Source: Candidatus Omnitrophota bacterium
GTDB lineage: Bacteria > Omnitrophota > Gorgyraeia > Aquiviventales > Aquiviventaceae
Assembly (NCBI GenBank): GCA_016206685.1
Contig: JACQRB010000020.1
Span: forward strand, 1 to 15,548
Length of the DNA stretch: 15,548 bases
Direction of reading: 5' to 3'
Under the pieces are notes generated by a model that was given only the letters and a program-made list of their open reading frames with translations, was not told where the DNA came from and did not search any database. This document shows, in pieces, positions 14,008 through 15,548 of the stretch. A program made the position numbers and the translations under genes. Within the stretch, counting starts at the first letter, position 1; every line of letters starts with the position of its first letter.

Positions 14008-14033
14008 GTTCTAATTTTCTTCGAAAATAGAAC
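14008..14033. repeat. Hairpin downstream of the pirin gene
   Basis: GTTCTA-ATTTTC and GAAAATAGAAC form an almost perfect stem with one bulged A and a very short loop. No T-run follows it on the minus strand, so it does not look like a standard terminator for pirin. It may belong to the same repeat family as the element at 13907-13956. Confidence 0.55.
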
Positions 14034-14047
14034 CGTCCCTCATGTGA

Positions 14048-14983
14048 CTATTGGCTCACCGCCGCGCCCTGCTTGATGAAGGTGCCTGCCTGGAACTCCT
14101 TGAATGCCGCCTGGAGCTCGTCTTTGGTGTTCATGACGATGGGGCCGTACCAGGCGACCGGCTCCTTGAGCGGCTTGCCGGACACCAACAGGAAGCGGAC
14201 GGGTTGCTTGTCGGTCGTCACGAGCACGGCGTTCCCGGCGGGCTCGTAGAGGGCGATGTCCCCTTCTCTGCAGACGCACGAGGGCTGCATGTCGAAATAG
14301 TTCTCGCCGATGGCTTCGCGACCGAAGGGGTCGCGGCCCCGGTCAAAGTAGCCCTCGCCCTCGACGACGTAGGCGAAGACGGTGTAGCCGGGCTTCACCT
14401 GGTGGGTGAACGACTTGCCCGCCGGCAGCGACACGTCCAGATATTCCGGATCCGTCACGATCTCTCGGACCGGCCCCTGCACGCCGCCGACCTCTCCGCA
14501 AATGATCCGCACCGTCGCCCCTTCGGCCGTCTTGACCGCGGGAATCTGCGTGGCGGTCACCTCGCGGTAGCGAGGATCCATCATCTTGTCGCGCCGTGGC
14601 AGATTCGCCCAGAGCTGGAACCCCCACATCCGCCCCCTGGCGCTGCCCTGCGGCATTTCCTGGTGGATGATCCCGCTGCCCGCCGTCATCCATTGCACGT
14701 CGCCCGGGCGGATGATGCCCTTGTTGCCCAGGTTGTCCTGGTGCTCCACGTCGCCATCCAGGACATACGTGATGGTTTCGATGCCGCGGTGCGGATGCCA
14801 GGGGAAGCCGCGCACGTAGTCGTCGCGGTTGTCGGAATGGAAGCAATCGAGCAGCAGAAACGGATCGAGCTGGGGCACCTCATGGAAGCCGAAGACGCGC
14901 TTCAGGCGCACGCCGGCCCCCTCGATGGTCGGAATGCTCTTCCACATTTTTTTGATCTGCCGGACAGGTGCGCGCGCGTCCAT
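14048..14983 (-). CDS. Pirin family protein (bicupin)
   Basis: Pirins are two-domain cupin proteins that bind a metal; some bacterial members act as quercetin dioxygenases, and others modulate enzymes such as pyruvate dehydrogenase. This one has 311 residues, a little longer than average. The N-terminal metal site is intact: His63 and His65 in WHPHRGIETITYVLDG, and His107 and Glu109 in GSGIIHQEMP. Other landmarks are PFLLLDCFHSD (41-51) and the WGFQLWANLP strand. The C-terminal pirin domain contains GYTVFAYVVEGEG and ends at a TAG. The ATG at 14983 has an AGGAG site nine bases upstream. Its composition matches the host's GC-rich genes. Which substrate it uses cannot be read from the sequence. 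Confidence 0.94.
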   Translation of the reverse strand: MDARAPVRQIKKMWKSIPTIEGAGVRLKRVFGFHEVPQLDPFLLLDCFHSDNRDDYVRGFPWHPHRGIETITYVLDGDVEHQDNLGNKGIIRPGDVQWMTAGSGIIHQEMPQGSARGRMWGFQLWANLPRRDKMMDPRYREVTATQIPAVKTAEGATVRIICGEVGGVQGPVREIVTDPEYLDVSLPAGKSFTHQVKPGYTVFAYVVEGEGYFDRGRDPFGREAIGENYFDMQPSCVCREGDIALYEPAGNAVLVTTDKQPVRFLLVSGKPLKEPVAWYGPIVMNTKDELQAAFKEFQAGTFIKQGAAVSQ

Positions 14984-15069
14984 GGTCAGTGCTCCTGGTT
15001 AAGAACCTGCCGGAGCCGTCCTACCTGGGCCGGCCTCCCTCGACCGAGGCGGCTGTCGGAAGCGAGCCA

Positions 15070-15548
15070 TCAAGACGCTGGGGGGGCAGTGTACTTGCGC
15101 GGGGTTTCGTAGAGCACCACGTGGCGGCTGAGGAGGTTCCACGGCACGAGCCCAAGTTGTCTGGCCTCGGCGTACGCGCGGCGCGGCTCCCAACCTTGAC
15201 GAGCAATCCGGTAAATCGCCGTCATGATCCCTGCCCGGTTCCAGCCCTGGCGGCAGTGGATGAACGCTGGACGCTGGGCTGGATCACTGACGATCGAGAG
15301 AAATTGACGCACCTGCTTGTCGCTCGGACGCCACCAGAACCACATCGGAATATTCACCCAGCGCATGCCAAGCCGCTCCACCAATCGACGTTCTTCGTCC
15401 ATGGCCGGTGAAGGTTGTCGAAGGCAAATCACGGTCTTGACGCCCATCCGCTGTACCTGTTCCAAGCCAACCGGTGAAGGTTGGCCCCCGCGATAAAATC
15501 CCTCGTCCACCTGGCGAAAGGCGGGAGGATCATGGGACTGCTGAGCCC
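15070..15548 (-). CDS. Tyrosine/dual-specificity phosphatase-like protein (5' end cut by window edge)
   Basis: The open frame reaches the right edge without a stop, so the N-terminus is missing; a GTG at 15510 is not the true start, because the family motif begins before it (AFRQVDEGFYRGGQPSP). The visible part covers most of a DSP/PTP domain: the strand VKTVICLRQPS, a WFWWRPSDKQV loop that may hold the general-acid aspartate, and the catalytic P-loop FIHCRQGWNRAGIM, with the CX5R nucleophile cysteine and arginine. In close relatives the loop usually reads DRTG; here it is NRAG. A C-terminal helical tail follows. It resembles the bacterial fused DSP-PTPase/NAD kinase-like and small DSP families. 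Its substrate is unknown. It precedes pirin by 86 bases and may be co-transcribed. Confidence 0.85.
   Translation of the reverse strand, partial: AQQSHDPPAFRQVDEGFYRGGQPSPVGLEQVQRMGVKTVICLRQPSPAMDEERRLVERLGMRWVNIPMWFWWRPSDKQVRQFLSIVSDPAQRPAFIHCRQGWNRAGIMTAIYRIARQGWEPRRAYAEARQLGLVPWNLLSRHVVLYETPRKYTAPPAS

Noticed and set aside
13907..14033. Insertion sequence next to the KAP gene
   Set aside because: Only short palindromes are present; there is no transposase gene or target-site duplication that I can see.

Overview
The window is gene-dense bacterial DNA in which every protein gene I can support lies on the minus strand. I found no tRNA, rRNA or CRISPR array. Most of it is GC-rich (about 65%), with three clearly AT-richer patches: the first three quarters of folD, a small orphan gene at 6332-6730, and a KAP-family NTPase gene at 11527-13854. 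The two-subunit glycine dehydrogenase, the stand-alone FchA-type protein next to folD, and the order prmC-murA-rpsP-trmD-rplS-rnhB-yraN suggest an uncultured anaerobic or facultative lineage. Omnitrophota (OP3) or a similar candidate phylum is my guess from gene order, with low confidence.

Region 1 (1-6003) is a one-carbon operon, read right to left: promoter, fchA, folD, metF, gcvT, gcvH, gcvPA, gcvPB. The last gene runs off the left edge. Genes overlap or sit 4-23 bases apart. Together they release methylene-THF from glycine (or fix it in reverse) and interconvert methylene-, methenyl-, formyl- and methyl-THF. FolD carries changes at the residues needed for cyclohydrolase activity, and an FchA-like cyclohydrolase precedes it, so the two steps appear to be split between two proteins. 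The promoter is a good -35/-10 pair whose 17-base spacer is filled by a near-consensus Rex (NADH sensor) operator.

Region 2 (6004-6762) holds several inverted repeats, a 13-base tandem duplication and one small orphan gene. The orphan is bracketed by a 27-bp imperfect direct repeat that is part of the 3' end of yraN, which looks like an insertion into that gene's end.

Region 3 (6763-11401) is a housekeeping cluster: yraN, rnhB, rplS, trmD, rpsP, murA, prmC. It covers ribosome and tRNA maturation, RNA removal from DNA, peptidoglycan precursor synthesis and release-factor methylation. rimM is absent from its usual place between rpsP and trmD.

Region 4 (11402-14047) is an apparent island with one large membrane-anchored KAP P-loop NTPase gene, a candidate defence gene, flanked by related palindromic repeats. 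Region 5 (14048-15548) has a pirin gene and the 3' part of a tyrosine/dual-specificity phosphatase gene that runs off the right edge.
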